A stretch of 64,000 bases of DNA from Trueperella sp. (GCA_022783305.1 JALEWQ010000044.1:1-64000), one strand, 5' to 3'; shown: positions 29,830 through 38,537, counted from the first letter of the stretch. Translations and numbers: made by a program. Notes: generated from the sequence alone by a model not told the origin.

Positions 29830-30675
29830 TCACGGCGCCGCGATCGGCCCGCTCCATGCCGGGAGGGAGGCAACATCCGTTCGTCGCCAACCACGTGCAT
29901 CCGCGACGGCGTCGGCAAAGCTCTGCGCCCACACCGCATACCACGGGGTGTTGGGATGGAAGAGGTCGATCGCGTGGTAGGAGAACATGTAGGTAGGCAA
30001 CGGAAGGGACTGGGACAGCGAGCGAATGTCGACCACGTGATGGGCACCTGCCAGGCGCTCGATGCTCCCGGAGAAGGCCTCGGCCCGCGCGTCGGCCTTC
30101 GCCATGACGGCGAACGAGGGGATGTTCATGACGAATGTGCCTTCCGGCAGCTCGCAACCGGCTCGCTCTACATACGCGTCGAAGTCCTCCTTACTCAGCC
30201 AGGGCTGGAGAACATCGTTGCCGCCGATGTCGAGGGTGACGACGTCGGGGCGCAGCGGCTCTCCCGCGACCCGCAGCCCGCGCAGTTGCGGCAGTTGAGT
30301 GCCGAGCACGGACTGAATCGTGCCGCCGGAGAGGGACAGGTTCACCAGCGCGACCTCGCGTCCGCTCATCGCCTCGAGCGCCACGGCTAACCGCGGCACG
30401 TACCCCTCCTGCACCCTCGTGGCGCCCAGGCCCTGCGCCGCCGAGTCTCCGAGCGCGACATAAATCAGCGGCATCTCCTCGCCGGCCGCAACGCGGGCGC
30501 TGAGGCGCGCCAGCTGGGCCTGAAGGTGGCGCTCCCAGTACCTGCGGAAGGGAGAGTTCTGCCTCGCCACACCCCGCCGGCGCACCATTCCTGCCGTGAC
30601 ACCCAGCGCGGCTAGACCCGCAAACGTCGAAGCCTTCAGCGCGTGGACCGTCCTCTCGCCAATTGATACGGCCAT
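29830..30675 (-). CDS. SGNH/GDSL-family hydrolase
   Basis: This 281-residue esterase/lipase-like protein has block I ALGDSAAQG (Ser nucleophile near residue 75), block III GGND (near 152) and block V DLFHPN with the catalytic His near 240. A hydrophobic segment at ~14-32 with few flanking charges suggests membrane anchoring or export. The proposed ATG lies 40 nt inside the upstream oxidoreductase gene, and no ribosome binding site is evident, so the start is uncertain. Substrate unknown. Confidence 0.85.
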   Translation of the reverse strand: MAVSIGERTVHALKASTFAGLAALGVTAGMVRRRGVARQNSPFRRYWERHLQAQLARLSARVAAGEEMPLIYVALGDSAAQGLGATRVQEGYVPRLAVALEAMSGREVALVNLSLSGGTIQSVLGTQLPQLRGLRVAGEPLRPDVVTLDIGGNDVLQPWLSKEDFDAYVERAGCELPEGTFVMNIPSFAVMAKADARAEAFSGSIERLAGAHHVVDIRSLSQSLPLPTYMFSYHAIDLFHPNTPWYAVWAQSFADAVADARGWRRTDVASLPAWSGPIAAP

Positions 30676-31727
30676 GGAATATCGACGTCCAGCATCTTGG
30701 CCCAATGCCGGGGCACGTAGGGATCGTGGAGCGCAACGCGGCCCACGTAGACCACGTCCGCCTCCTCCTCGTACACGACGACGTCGGCCTGGGTGGCGTT
30801 CGTGATCTGCCCGGCGGTTCCAACGGCGGCGCCCGTTTCCTCTCGTATCCTGCGCGCGAATGGGACCTGGTAGCCCGGGCCGGTAGGGATCCTCACCGGG
30901 AAGCATCCCCCGGTGCTCACCGACCAGAAGTCGACGTCGGGCAGCTCCTTGACCAGGCGGATCGATTCTTTGAGTGTCCAGCCGTAGCTGCCCTCGACCT
31001 TCTCGAAATTCTCCGAGAGCCAGTCGGTGGCCGAAATGCGCACGAAGAGCGGCGCATCCCCGATGACGGCGCGCACGGCCCGCACCACCTCCCGCAGGAG
31101 GCGCGTGCGGCCCTCGAAGTCCCCTCCCCACTCGTCCTCGCGCCGGTTCGAGACAGCCGAAAGGAACTGGTGGATGAGGTAGCCGTGTGCGGCGTGGATC
31201 TCCACCGCCTGGAACCCGGCCTCCATCGCCAGGTTGGCCGAGCAGGCGAACTGGGCAATGACAGCCTGGATCTCGGCCTCGCTCATCTCCCGCGGCGCAG
31301 GCATGCCGTCGAAGGCGATGGCGCTCGGGCCGAGCGTCTCCCAGCCGCCCTCCTCACGCGCCAGCGCGCCGCCGGCGAACTGCCCCCGCGTGGAGGCCTT
31401 GCGCCCGGCGTGGTTGAGCTGGATCGCCGCCACCGCGCCGTGCTGCGTGATGACACGAGCCATGTGACGGAAGGCGGGCACGTCCGATTCGTCATCGAGG
31501 CACAAGCACATGTTGGAGATGCGCCCCTCGGGCGTCACGGCGGTGGCTTCAACCGTAACGAGGCCGAAGCCACCCACGGAGCGGGAGGCGTAGTGCTGGT
31601 AGTGCCAGTCATTGGGCCTACCCAGCTGCTCCCCCGCCGCCTGCGCGCTGTACTGGCACATGGGTGGCAGCCAGATCCTGTTGCGGATCTGGAGCCCTCG
31701 CAACTCGATGGGATCGAAGAGGTTCAC
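30636..31727 (-). CDS. NADH:flavin oxidoreductase, Old Yellow Enzyme (YqjM-like)
   Basis: This FMN-dependent TIM-barrel enoate reductase has 363 residues from GTG 31727, which overlaps the preceding stop codon by 1 nt (TAGTG). YqjM-class signatures: NRIWLPPMCQYSA (residues 14-26, with the flavin-tuning Cys), IQLNHAGRKA near 103, and AAHGYLIHQFLS near 181 followed by SNRREDEWGG. The tight junction places it in the POR operon. Possible roles include reduction of unsaturated carbonyls using electrons from the upstream enzyme; this is inference. Confidence 0.9.
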   Translation of the reverse strand: MNLFDPIELRGLQIRNRIWLPPMCQYSAQAAGEQLGRPNDWHYQHYASRSVGGFGLVTVEATAVTPEGRISNMCLCLDDESDVPAFRHMARVITQHGAVAAIQLNHAGRKASTRGQFAGGALAREEGGWETLGPSAIAFDGMPAPREMSEAEIQAVIAQFACSANLAMEAGFQAVEIHAAHGYLIHQFLSAVSNRREDEWGGDFEGRTRLLREVVRAVRAVIGDAPLFVRISATDWLSENFEKVEGSYGWTLKESIRLVKELPDVDFWSVSTGGCFPVRIPTGPGYQVPFARRIREETGAAVGTAGQITNATQADVVVYEEEADVVYVGRVALHDPYVPRHWAKMLDVDIPWPYQLARGRSTR

Positions 31728-33385
31728 TAGATGTCCTCGGGAACCATCGAGATCGCGCCACACGGGCACTCTTCAGCACACACACCGCAGCCCTTGCAGT
31801 AGTCGTACTTGAACTCGTAGACACCGGAGGCGATCTTCTTCACCGCGTTATCCGGGCACACGCCGAAGCAGTTGTCACATCCGAAGCAATTGCCGCAACT
31901 CATGCAACGCCGCGCCTCGTAGATCGCAGACTCCTCATCCAAGCCGATGACCACCTCGTCGAAGGTGGAGGAACGCCGAGCACCCTCGAGACGCTTGCGC
32001 ATCTTGTGCGGGGCGTCCGAGTAATACCAGGTCTCCATGCGGTCAAGCGTGGCGTCCCCGTGCTTCTCGGCCGGGGTGTACGTGCCCCCACGCAACCAGG
32101 AATCGATGTATCGGGCAGCCTTCTTGCCGTGCCCGATCGCCACCGTCACGTTCTTCTCCGCCTTGATCATGTCACCGCCGGCGAAGACACCCGGACGGCC
32201 CGTCATCATCTGGCCGGAAACCGTGACGACGCCGTTGTTGATCTCCACGCCATCGACGCCCTCGAGGAGGGACAGGTCCGACTGCTGGCCAAGCGCCATG
32301 ATGAGCGAATCGGCGGCCAGCTCCTCGTACTCGCCGGTGGGCTGGGGGAAGCCGTTCTCGTCCAGCTCCATCTTCTCGATCTTAATCGAGTGCTCATCGA
32401 CGTGGTCGACCGTGGACAGCCAACGCATCGTGATGCCCTCCTCCTCGGCCTCCTGGACCTCGGAGTCGTGGGCCGGCATGCGGTCACGCGTGCGGCGGTA
32501 GAGGATGACGGACTCGGTTGCGCCTAGGCGCTTGGCCGTGCGAGCGGCGTCGACGGCGGTGTTGCCTCCGCCGTAGACCACCACGACGCGGCCGAGTAGC
32601 GGCTGGCTGGCACTCGCCGCGACGCCGTCCTCTTCCACGTCGCGCAACACGTCCACGGCGTCCATGACGTGTGAGGCAGAGCCGGCAGGCACGTTGATGT
32701 TCTTGCCGATCTGTGCGCCGACCGCGGTGAAGACCGCGTCGAAATTCTTCAGCGCCGCCTCAACGTCGTCGACCCGCGTGTTCTGTTCGAAAATGACGCC
32801 CATGTCGGCAATGCGCTGGATCTCGGCGTCAAGGATATGACGCGGTAGTCGGTAGGACGGGATGCCGTAGCGCATCATGCCGCCCGGCTTTTCACCCAGG
32901 TCGCGGACCGTGACCTCGTGGCCGAGCAGGGCGAGGTGATAGGCGGCGGACAGGCCCGCCGGACCGGAGCCAACCACCAGCACCCTCTTGCCCGACGGCG
33001 TCGCGGTCACGTCAACCTTCCAGCCTTCCTCGATCGCCTTGTCGCCGAGGAAACGCTCCACCGAGTTGATTCCCACCGCCTCGTCGACCTTGGCGCGGTT
33101 ACAGGCCACCTCGCAGGTGTGGTAGCACACGCGACCCATGCAGGCGGGCAACGGGTTGTTGACCATGATTTCGCGCCAGGCCGCCTCGTAGTCGCCCTCC
33201 TCGGTATGGTAGAGCCACTTTTGGATGTTCTCCCCCGCCGGGCACTGCTTGTTACAGGGAGGCAGGAGGTTGACGTAGATCGGCCGCTCGGAGCGCCACG
33301 TGCCCGTCCGGTTCGCGGCCGACGAACCCACCTCAAGAGTGATCGCAAAGGGCAGGTTCTCGTTCTCGTCTCGCACCGCTGTCAT
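31727..33385 (-). CDS. FAD/NAD(P) oxidoreductase (GltD-like) fused to a 2x[4Fe-4S] ferredoxin domain, POR delta-type subunit
   Basis: This 552-residue fusion protein has three parts. Residues ~40-115 hold the GltD/NfnL-type Fe-S motif (CNKQCPAGENIQ, then CMGRVCYHTCEVAC). Residues ~125-440 form the FAD and NAD(P) Rossmann domains (VVGSGPAGLSAAYHL; YGGGNTAVDAA). The C-terminal ~60 residues carry two clusters, CMSCGNCFGCDNCFGVCP and CKGCGVCAEECP, like PorD. It overlaps porB by 4 nt. It could pass electrons from pyruvate oxidation to NAD(P)+. It replaces a stand-alone PorD. Confidence 0.88.
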   Translation of the reverse strand: MTAVRDENENLPFAITLEVGSSAANRTGTWRSERPIYVNLLPPCNKQCPAGENIQKWLYHTEEGDYEAAWREIMVNNPLPACMGRVCYHTCEVACNRAKVDEAVGINSVERFLGDKAIEEGWKVDVTATPSGKRVLVVGSGPAGLSAAYHLALLGHEVTVRDLGEKPGGMMRYGIPSYRLPRHILDAEIQRIADMGVIFEQNTRVDDVEAALKNFDAVFTAVGAQIGKNINVPAGSASHVMDAVDVLRDVEEDGVAASASQPLLGRVVVVYGGGNTAVDAARTAKRLGATESVILYRRTRDRMPAHDSEVQEAEEEGITMRWLSTVDHVDEHSIKIEKMELDENGFPQPTGEYEELAADSLIMALGQQSDLSLLEGVDGVEINNGVVTVSGQMMTGRPGVFAGGDMIKAEKNVTVAIGHGKKAARYIDSWLRGGTYTPAEKHGDATLDRMETWYYSDAPHKMRKRLEGARRSSTFDEVVIGLDEESAIYEARRCMSCGNCFGCDNCFGVCPDNAVKKIASGVYEFKYDYCKGCGVCAEECPCGAISMVPEDI

Positions 33386-34464
33386 GATTCTTCTCCCTCG
33401 TACTTCACGAACTCATCCAAAGATTCCTCGTCGATCAGGTCGTAGCGCCTGATGTTGCGGTCCGCCATCTCCTGGATCCGATGGATGACCTCCGGATCAG
33501 CGCCCTTCTTGAACAGGTGTGCGAAGCGGCGCTGGAGGCGCAGGTAGTCCTCCACGGGTGCCGGGCGGCGAATCTTCGACACTGACGTGATTTCGCCGTA
33601 CTCGGCCTCGTAGACCGGGAACAGGCCAGTCTGGGTGGCAAGGCGGGCCACCTTGACGGTCACCCCCGACGCCGTTCCCCACCCGAGCGGGCAGGGCACG
33701 AAGATGTGGATGTAGCGCGCCCCATGCATGCCCATGGCTTTCGTGACCTTGTACTCGAGGTCACGAAGGTCGGCGACGGTGGCCGTGGCCACATACGGAA
33801 TCTCGTGTGCCATCGCGATGCGTGGCAGGTCTTTGCCCTGGCCCCATGCGTTGCCCGGTTCCGGGCCGACGGGCTGGGTGGTGGAGGTGCGCGCGGCAGG
33901 CGGGGTGGCGCCCGAACGCTGCACGCCCGTGTTCATGTAGGCCTCGTTGTCGTAGCAGATGTAGAGCACGTCGTCGTTGCGCTCGAACATGCCCGACAGG
34001 GGGCCGAAGCCGATGTCGACCGTGCCGCCGTCGCCGCCCTGGGCCACCACACGCACGTCCGACTTGCCCATCGCCTTCAGCCCGGCAGCCGCGCCGGTGG
34101 CGACGGCGGCCGTGTTGCCAAACAGCGAATGCATCCACGGCAGGTTCCACGAGGTCTCCGGATAGGGAGTGGAGAACACCTCCAAGCAGCCCGTGGCGTT
34201 GATCGCCACGACGTGGTTGTCAGTGGCCGCCATCGCCGCATCGAGGGCGTAGCGGGCGCCGAGCGCTTCGCCGCACCCCTGGCAGGCGCGATGCCCCGAC
34301 GTCAGCGAGTTAAAGCGGCTCGATCCTGACTGAACCGATTGGTAGTGCCCGTCAACGAGCCGGTTGCCCACTGCGAATGAACCCACCTGGTAAAACTTGA
34401 CCTCTTCCCGGGAGGGGATCGCCGTCTGGCGGTACTCCGGGGTTGGCAAATCAACGGATGTCAT
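33382..34464 (-). CDS. porB: pyruvate (2-oxoacid):ferredoxin oxidoreductase beta subunit
   Basis: Thiamine-diphosphate-binding subunit of 360 residues. It has the TPP/Mg motif GDGGTVDIG...NDDVLYICYDN near residues 150-175, plus the Fe-S cysteines CQGC (near 60), ATGC and VPCPLGWG (near 240). These identify the pyruvate-type enzyme. An N-terminal extension of about 50 residues precedes the core. It overlaps porA by 14 nt and the flavoprotein gene by 4 nt. It acts in the cytoplasm, cleaving 2-oxoacid and CoA to acyl-CoA, CO2 and reduced acceptor. Confidence 0.92.
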   Translation of the reverse strand: MTSVDLPTPEYRQTAIPSREEVKFYQVGSFAVGNRLVDGHYQSVQSGSSRFNSLTSGHRACQGCGEALGARYALDAAMAATDNHVVAINATGCLEVFSTPYPETSWNLPWMHSLFGNTAAVATGAAAGLKAMGKSDVRVVAQGGDGGTVDIGFGPLSGMFERNDDVLYICYDNEAYMNTGVQRSGATPPAARTSTTQPVGPEPGNAWGQGKDLPRIAMAHEIPYVATATVADLRDLEYKVTKAMGMHGARYIHIFVPCPLGWGTASGVTVKVARLATQTGLFPVYEAEYGEITSVSKIRRPAPVEDYLRLQRRFAHLFKKGADPEVIHRIQEMADRNIRRYDLIDEESLDEFVKYEGEES

Positions 34465-35719
34465 GGTGACCTTCTTCCTGAGCCCGCTCCGCGTAGTGGC
34501 GGATCATGTTTTCCGGGATCGCGCCGGACCTGCGCTGCTTGGCCTCCCGCTCGAGCTCGTGCTCAACGAGCTCCGTGTCGAGGTCGAGGAACGTCAAGGG
34601 CTCGACCTCGTCGCGCACGGCCTTGTCCAGATAGGCGTTGAGCGAGTCAATGGTGATGTCGCGCCCGCCAAGGCCCGCAATGAGCTCATGGCAGATGAAG
34701 TTGCGCCCACGCAACGCCGCGCGGCAGTGGGAAGAGACGATACCGCCAATGCCCACCGAGAACGCCTTCTCAAGCACCACGAAGCGCTTGGCCTTCTTCA
34801 AGACCTCGCGCACCGCCGCCGCGGGGAACGGCCGGAAGGACACGAGCGAGAGCACGCCGATCTTTTCGCCGGCCTCGCGGCGCATGTCGACGACGTCGCG
34901 CAGCGTGCCCGTGATGGAACCGAGGCAGACGACGATCGTTTCGGCGTCCTCGCACTTGTACTCGTGTAGCAGACCGCCCGAATCGCGCCCGAAGATCTCC
35001 TTGAACTCGGCCTGGACGCGCGGCATCAGCTCGAGGGCGTCGAGCTGCTTGTGGTGGGCGAGATAGCGCACCTCGGTGAAAGCCTCCGGCCCCACCATCG
35101 CGCCGATCGAGATCGGGTCGGCCGGGTCGAGCACCTGGCGCGGCTCGTAGGGCGGCAGGAAGCGGTCTACCTGGTCAGCCTCGGGGATGTCTACCTGCTC
35201 GACCGCGTGGGTAAGGATAAAGCCGTCCATGCACACCATGACCGGCAGGGAGAGCTCCTCGGCGATGCGGAAGGCTTGCACGTGCAGGTCGGCCGCCTCC
35301 TGGTTGTCCTTCGCGTACAGCTGCAACCACCCGGAGTCACGCTGGGACATGGCGTCCGAGTGGTCGTTCCAGATGTTGATCGGCGAGCCAATGGCGCGGT
35401 TGGCCACCGTCATGACAATGGGCAGGCCGAGGCCGGAGGCGTTGTAGACTGCCTCGACCATGTAGAGCAGACCTTGGGAGGCCGTGGCGGTGTAGGCGCG
35501 GGCTCCGACGGCGGACGCGCCGATGGAGGCCGACATGGCCGAGAACTCCGACTCGACGTTGATGTACTCGCAGTTCTTCAGTTCCCCCTTCTTCACCATC
35601 GCGGACAGACCCTCCACGATGTGGGTCTGGGGCGAGATGGGGTAGGCGGCGACGACGTTGGGTCGGCACGCGGCCACGGTCTGGGCGATCGCCTGCGATC
35701 CCTCAATTTGCTTAAGCAT
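34451..35719 (-). CDS. porA: pyruvate (2-oxoacid):ferredoxin oxidoreductase alpha subunit
   Basis: This 422-residue subunit contains the domain I pattern AYPISPQTHIVE (near residue 25), ESEFSAMSASIGAS (near 55), ATASQGLLYMVEAVY and SPINIWNDHSDAMSQRDSGWLQLYAKDNQEA, as in PorA proteins that form the substrate site with PorB. It overlaps porG by 8 nt and porB by 14 nt. Length is slightly above typical PorA (~390). Pyruvate is the likely substrate, but 2-oxoisovalerate-type enzymes are related. Confidence 0.92.
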   Translation of the reverse strand: MLKQIEGSQAIAQTVAACRPNVVAAYPISPQTHIVEGLSAMVKKGELKNCEYINVESEFSAMSASIGASAVGARAYTATASQGLLYMVEAVYNASGLGLPIVMTVANRAIGSPINIWNDHSDAMSQRDSGWLQLYAKDNQEAADLHVQAFRIAEELSLPVMVCMDGFILTHAVEQVDIPEADQVDRFLPPYEPRQVLDPADPISIGAMVGPEAFTEVRYLAHHKQLDALELMPRVQAEFKEIFGRDSGGLLHEYKCEDAETIVVCLGSITGTLRDVVDMRREAGEKIGVLSLVSFRPFPAAAVREVLKKAKRFVVLEKAFSVGIGGIVSSHCRAALRGRNFICHELIAGLGGRDITIDSLNAYLDKAVRDEVEPLTFLDLDTELVEHELEREAKQRRSGAIPENMIRHYAERAQEEGHHDIR

Positions 35720-36302
35720 TTAAAGCCTCTTTCTTAGCCATGACCAGGTCATACGCTTCTTGCGCTGCGGCCACGTTCATTTCGCCGACACGCCCCGGGA
35801 AGCGCTGCGAGATCGCCTGCGCCACCGACTCCATCTTGTACAGCCCTGTCAGCGCCGCGGCGGCCCCGAGCAGGACGGCGTTGGGGACGGTGCGCCCGGT
35901 GTGCTTGCGCGCGATGTCTGCGGCCGGGATCGTCATGAAGTGCCCGGGCGGCATCGCGGCCTGGCGCTCGGCCAAGCCCAGCTCCGCGCTGCGCTTGGAG
36001 GAATTGATGAGGACGTAGCCCTGCGGGTTGAGCCCCGAGAAGACATCGATGATGCCCAGGAGCGTCGGGTCTTGCACGATAAGCAGATCCGGGTGAAGCA
36101 CGGGTTCACGGGTGCGGATCTCCTCCTCACGGACCCGGCAATAGGAGACGACGGGTGCCCCGGTGCGCTCAGATCCGAAAGAAGGGAATGCCTGGGCGTG
36201 ACGCCCTTCCGCGAACGCGGCCATTGCCACGAGGTCGGAGGCGGTGACAACGCCTTGGCCGCCTCGTCCATGGATGCGAATTTCTACCATGACATACATC
36301 AT
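35712..36302 (-). CDS. porG: pyruvate (2-oxoacid):ferredoxin oxidoreductase gamma subunit
   Basis: This 196-residue gamma subunit begins with EIRIHGRGGQGVVTAS (the GGQG motif) and contains FPSFGSERTGAPV. It is the first gene of the operon porG-porA-porB-porD/GltD-OYE. GGAGGG lies 6 nt before the first of two adjacent ATGs (36302, 36299); an ATG at 36290 is also possible. The ribosome binding site is inside a perfect 7-bp inverted repeat at 36307-36325. Confidence 0.9.
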   Translation of the reverse strand: MMYVMVEIRIHGRGGQGVVTASDLVAMAAFAEGRHAQAFPSFGSERTGAPVVSYCRVREEEIRTREPVLHPDLLIVQDPTLLGIIDVFSGLNPQGYVLINSSKRSAELGLAERQAAMPPGHFMTIPAADIARKHTGRTVPNAVLLGAAAALTGLYKMESVAQAISQRFPGRVGEMNVAAAQEAYDLVMAKKEALNA

Positions 36303-36306
36303 AGTT

Positions 36307-36325
36307 GCCCTCCGGTAAGGAGGGC
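36307..36325 (-). promoter_or_regulatory. porG: hairpin enclosing the porG ribosome binding site
   Basis: GCCCTCC-TTACC-GGAGGGC on the minus strand is a perfect 7-bp stem. Its 3' arm is the Shine-Dalgarno sequence of porG, ending 4 nt before the ATG. Folding would hide the ribosome binding site. Confidence 0.55.
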
Positions 36326-36411
36326 CCCGGCATTAGGTAAGACTTGTGTTGGCTAATTTCTAGCGGCGCGGAAACGCCGGCCACGCTCGCGCCAATAAGG
36401 ACCTTCGTCCC

Positions 36412-37281
36412 CTATTGTGCGGACCCTGGGCCGGGTCGCCCCGCGCGCTGAACCAGTGCGCTCGCATACAGGCACAGAGAACTCGCCACCCCGGCGTTGA
36501 GCGACTCCGCCAATCCCCACATCGGTATGCCAACCCGGTGGTCGGCTAGCCGCAGCTGAGCGGGCGTAAAGCCGTGAGCCTCGTTGCCCACCAGCCACAT
36601 CGTCGGCGCTGCGAGGTTTGGGACCTGTGACCCGGGCGTCACCGGCCGGGGATTATCCTCCGGGCGCGCCATGAGGTCCGCCAGATCCCACTGTCCCCTC
36701 CCGTCGGCGCACAGCACCTGGATACCGGCTGCTCGCACTATAGCAACGGCATCCTCCACACCCATCGATAAGATCGGCAGGTGGAAGACCGAACCGGCCG
36801 AGGACCGGATCACCTTCGGGTTATACACCTCCACCGAGCCCGGGCCAAGGAGCACGGCGTCGGCGCCCGCGGCGTCGGCACTTCGGATGATGGTGCCGAG
36901 ATTGCCCGGGTCCGCGGACTCCACCAGGCACACCAGCAAGCGAGGTCCTCCCGCCAGCACCCGCTCAAGGGAGGGCTGGCGCGGCGGCTCGGCGACCGCA
37001 AGCCATCCCTGCGCCGCAGTCGACAGCCGCGCGAAGTCGGAATCGGAAAGGACGTGCGTGTAAGGATCCACCCGCCCGGCGAGCTCGTCGAGGTCGGGGT
37101 GGCGGCTAAGGCCCTCCTCGGTGACGTAGAGGTCGCGCACCAGCTCCGGGCGGGCGAGCAACTCCCGAACGGCCTGCGGGCCCTCCACGAGGATCTGCCC
37201 GTAACGCTCCCGGTTCCTGCGCGAGTGCAGGCCTGCCGCCTTCTTCGCCTGACCCGTCAGGCCCGCCTTCGCGCGCGGCAC
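36412..37281 (-). CDS. TrmH-family (SpoU) RNA 2'-O-methyltransferase
   Basis: This 289-residue SPOUT methyltransferase has the three SpoU motifs: ESADPGNLGTIIRSADAAG (near residue 120), WLVGNEAHG (near 232) and GLAESLNAGVASSLCLY (near 258). The N-terminal substrate-binding domain covers the first ~100 residues. It starts with GTG directly after the stop of the cupin gene. In many actinobacteria this gene follows infC-rpmI-rplT and methylates rRNA; the exact target is not shown here. Confidence 0.9.
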   Translation of the reverse strand: MPRAKAGLTGQAKKAAGLHSRRNRERYGQILVEGPQAVRELLARPELVRDLYVTEEGLSRHPDLDELAGRVDPYTHVLSDSDFARLSTAAQGWLAVAEPPRQPSLERVLAGGPRLLVCLVESADPGNLGTIIRSADAAGADAVLLGPGSVEVYNPKVIRSSAGSVFHLPILSMGVEDAVAIVRAAGIQVLCADGRGQWDLADLMARPEDNPRPVTPGSQVPNLAAPTMWLVGNEAHGFTPAQLRLADHRVGIPMWGLAESLNAGVASSLCLYASALVQRAGRPGPGSAQ

Positions 37282-37836
37282 CTAGGAGTTCCTCACCGCT
37301 GCGTAGCGTGGGGCGTTGAGATCCTTCTCCGAGATCATCGCGCGATCGTCGACGTCCACGGGGATGGGCCAGTCGATGCCCAGCTCCGGATCGAGCGGGG
37401 CGAGCGCCGCGCCCGGCATCCCCGCCGTCCACTCTCGGTCAAAGAAGTACAGGTACTCCGTGGCGTCCTCGAGGGCCTGGAAGCCGTTGCACACGCCCTG
37501 CGGGACCAGCACCATCGTGCCCGGCGTAATCTCCACGGTCACAACCTGCCCGCGCGTGGCCGAACCCTCGCGGATGTCGACGTAGGCGCCGAAGACGCGC
37601 CCGGAGACGACGGTGACGAGCTTCGTCATCGCCTCTGCGTGCAGGCCGCGCACGGCTCCGCGATGGGTGAGGGTGTTGTTTGCCTGTGCGAAAGAGCTGA
37701 CAAGCCCGTGTTCCACCAGCCACGACCTGCGCACGAGCTCCCGGATGGTCCCGCGCTCGTCCGTGACCTGCTTCGGTGTGATGACGATCAGGCCCTCAAT
37801 CGAGGTCGTTTGCATGCTAGGTTCAATAATCTCCAC
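37282..37836 (-). CDS. RmlC-like dTDP-sugar epimerase family cupin
   Basis: This 184-residue cupin has the RmlC pattern RGAVRGLHAEAMTKLVTVVSG (near residues 60-80), with the catalytic-type His in RGLH, and VPQGVCNGFQAL (near 118). The usual RGLHYQ is RGLHAE here, so substrate may differ from dTDP-4-keto-6-deoxyglucose. The GTG at 37836 is chosen because GGAGG lies 4 nt upstream; an in-frame ATG at 37860 has no such site. No other rml genes are nearby. It sits between rplT and the methyltransferase gene. Confidence 0.8.
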   Translation of the reverse strand: MEIIEPSMQTTSIEGLIVITPKQVTDERGTIRELVRRSWLVEHGLVSSFAQANNTLTHRGAVRGLHAEAMTKLVTVVSGRVFGAYVDIREGSATRGQVVTVEITPGTMVLVPQGVCNGFQALEDATEYLYFFDREWTAGMPGAALAPLDPELGIDWPIPVDVDDRAMISEKDLNAPRYAAVRNS

Positions 37837-37886
37837 GATTCCTCCGTTTTTGTCACCCATGTTACCAGCGCCGCTATAGCCAAAGC

Positions 37887-37919
37887 GTGGCGGGCCCCGA
37901 GGAACTCGGGGCCCGCCAC
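37887..37919 (-). terminator. rplT: hairpin after rplT
   Basis: A 15-bp perfect stem (GTGGCGGGCCCCGAG / CTCGGGGCCCGCCAC, 3-nt loop) lies 10 nt after the rplT stop. There is no U tract. It separates the infC operon from the cupin gene. Confidence 0.75.
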
Positions 37920-37929
37920 AGTCGAAATA

Positions 37930-38313
37930 CTACTTGTTCGCCGGAGCGTTCACGTCCGCCGGGAGGGCGGCCCTGGCGGCGTCGACGAGCGCCTTGAAGG
38001 CGGTCGGGTCGTTGACCGCGAGCTCGGCGAGCATGCGGCGATCAACCTCGATGCCCGCCAGCGACAGGCCCTGCATGAAGCGAGAGTAAACCATGCCCTC
38101 GGCGCGGCACGCAGCGTTGATACGCTGGATCCACAGCTTACGGAACTCGTTCTTGCGCACCTTGCGGTCACGGTAGTTGTATACGAACGAGTGAGTGACC
38201 TGCTCCTTGGCCTTGCGGTACAGGCGCGAGCGCTGGCCGCGGTAGCCCTTGGCACGATCGAGGGTGGTACGACGGGACTTCTTGGAGTTCAGTGCATTCT
38301 TTACGCGAGCCAT
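37930..38313 (-). CDS. rplT: ribosomal protein bL20
   Basis: This 127-residue bL20 is recognisable throughout ([26 protein letters not shown] at the start, [21 protein letters not shown] in the middle). It has the basic N-terminal extension that enters 23S rRNA. Located 10 nt after rpmI in the standard infC-rpmI-rplT operon. Normal length. Confidence 0.97.
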   Translation of the reverse strand: MARVKNALNSKKSRRTTLDRAKGYRGQRSRLYRKAKEQVTHSFVYNYRDRKVRKNEFRKLWIQRINAACRAEGMVYSRFMQGLSLAGIEVDRRMLAELAVNDPTAFKALVDAARAALPADVNAPANK

Positions 38314-38323
38314 CTTCTACTCC

Positions 38324-38518
38324 TTACATGCCAAGAAGGCGCTTGGTGGGCTTGACGTCGGCCTGAGCAACCGGCTGATCCGAGGACAGGCGGCGGGTGC
38401 GACGCGAGGACTTGTGCTCGAGGAGGTGGCGCTTGCCAGCCTGCTCGCGCATGAGCTTGCCGCTACCGCTGACGCGGAAGCGCTTCTTGGCACCCGAGTG
38501 GGTCTTCATCTTAGGCAT
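38324..38518 (-). CDS. rpmI: ribosomal protein bL35
   Basis: This 64-residue basic protein has the family pattern [21 protein letters not shown] and [14 protein letters not shown]. It lies between infC and rplT, 19 nt after the infC stop, with AAGAA-type purine spacing before the ATG. Complete and normal. Confidence 0.97.
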   Translation of the reverse strand: MPKMKTHSGAKKRFRVSGSGKLMREQAGKRHLLEHKSSRRTRRLSSDQPVAQADVKPTKRLLGM

Positions 38519-38537
38519 TATTCGTGTTCTTTCTTAA

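Noticed and set aside
33382..36302. Por genes as indolepyruvate or 2-oxoglutarate oxidoreductase
   Set aside because: The four-part gene set and PorA/PorB motifs (NIWNDHSD, VPCPLGWG) fit the pyruvate type better, though 2-oxoisovalerate cannot be fully excluded.
36336..36350. Half of an iron-box-like motif (TTAGGTAAG) upstream of porG
   Set aside because: Only the left half site matches; the right half is absent, so it is probably chance.
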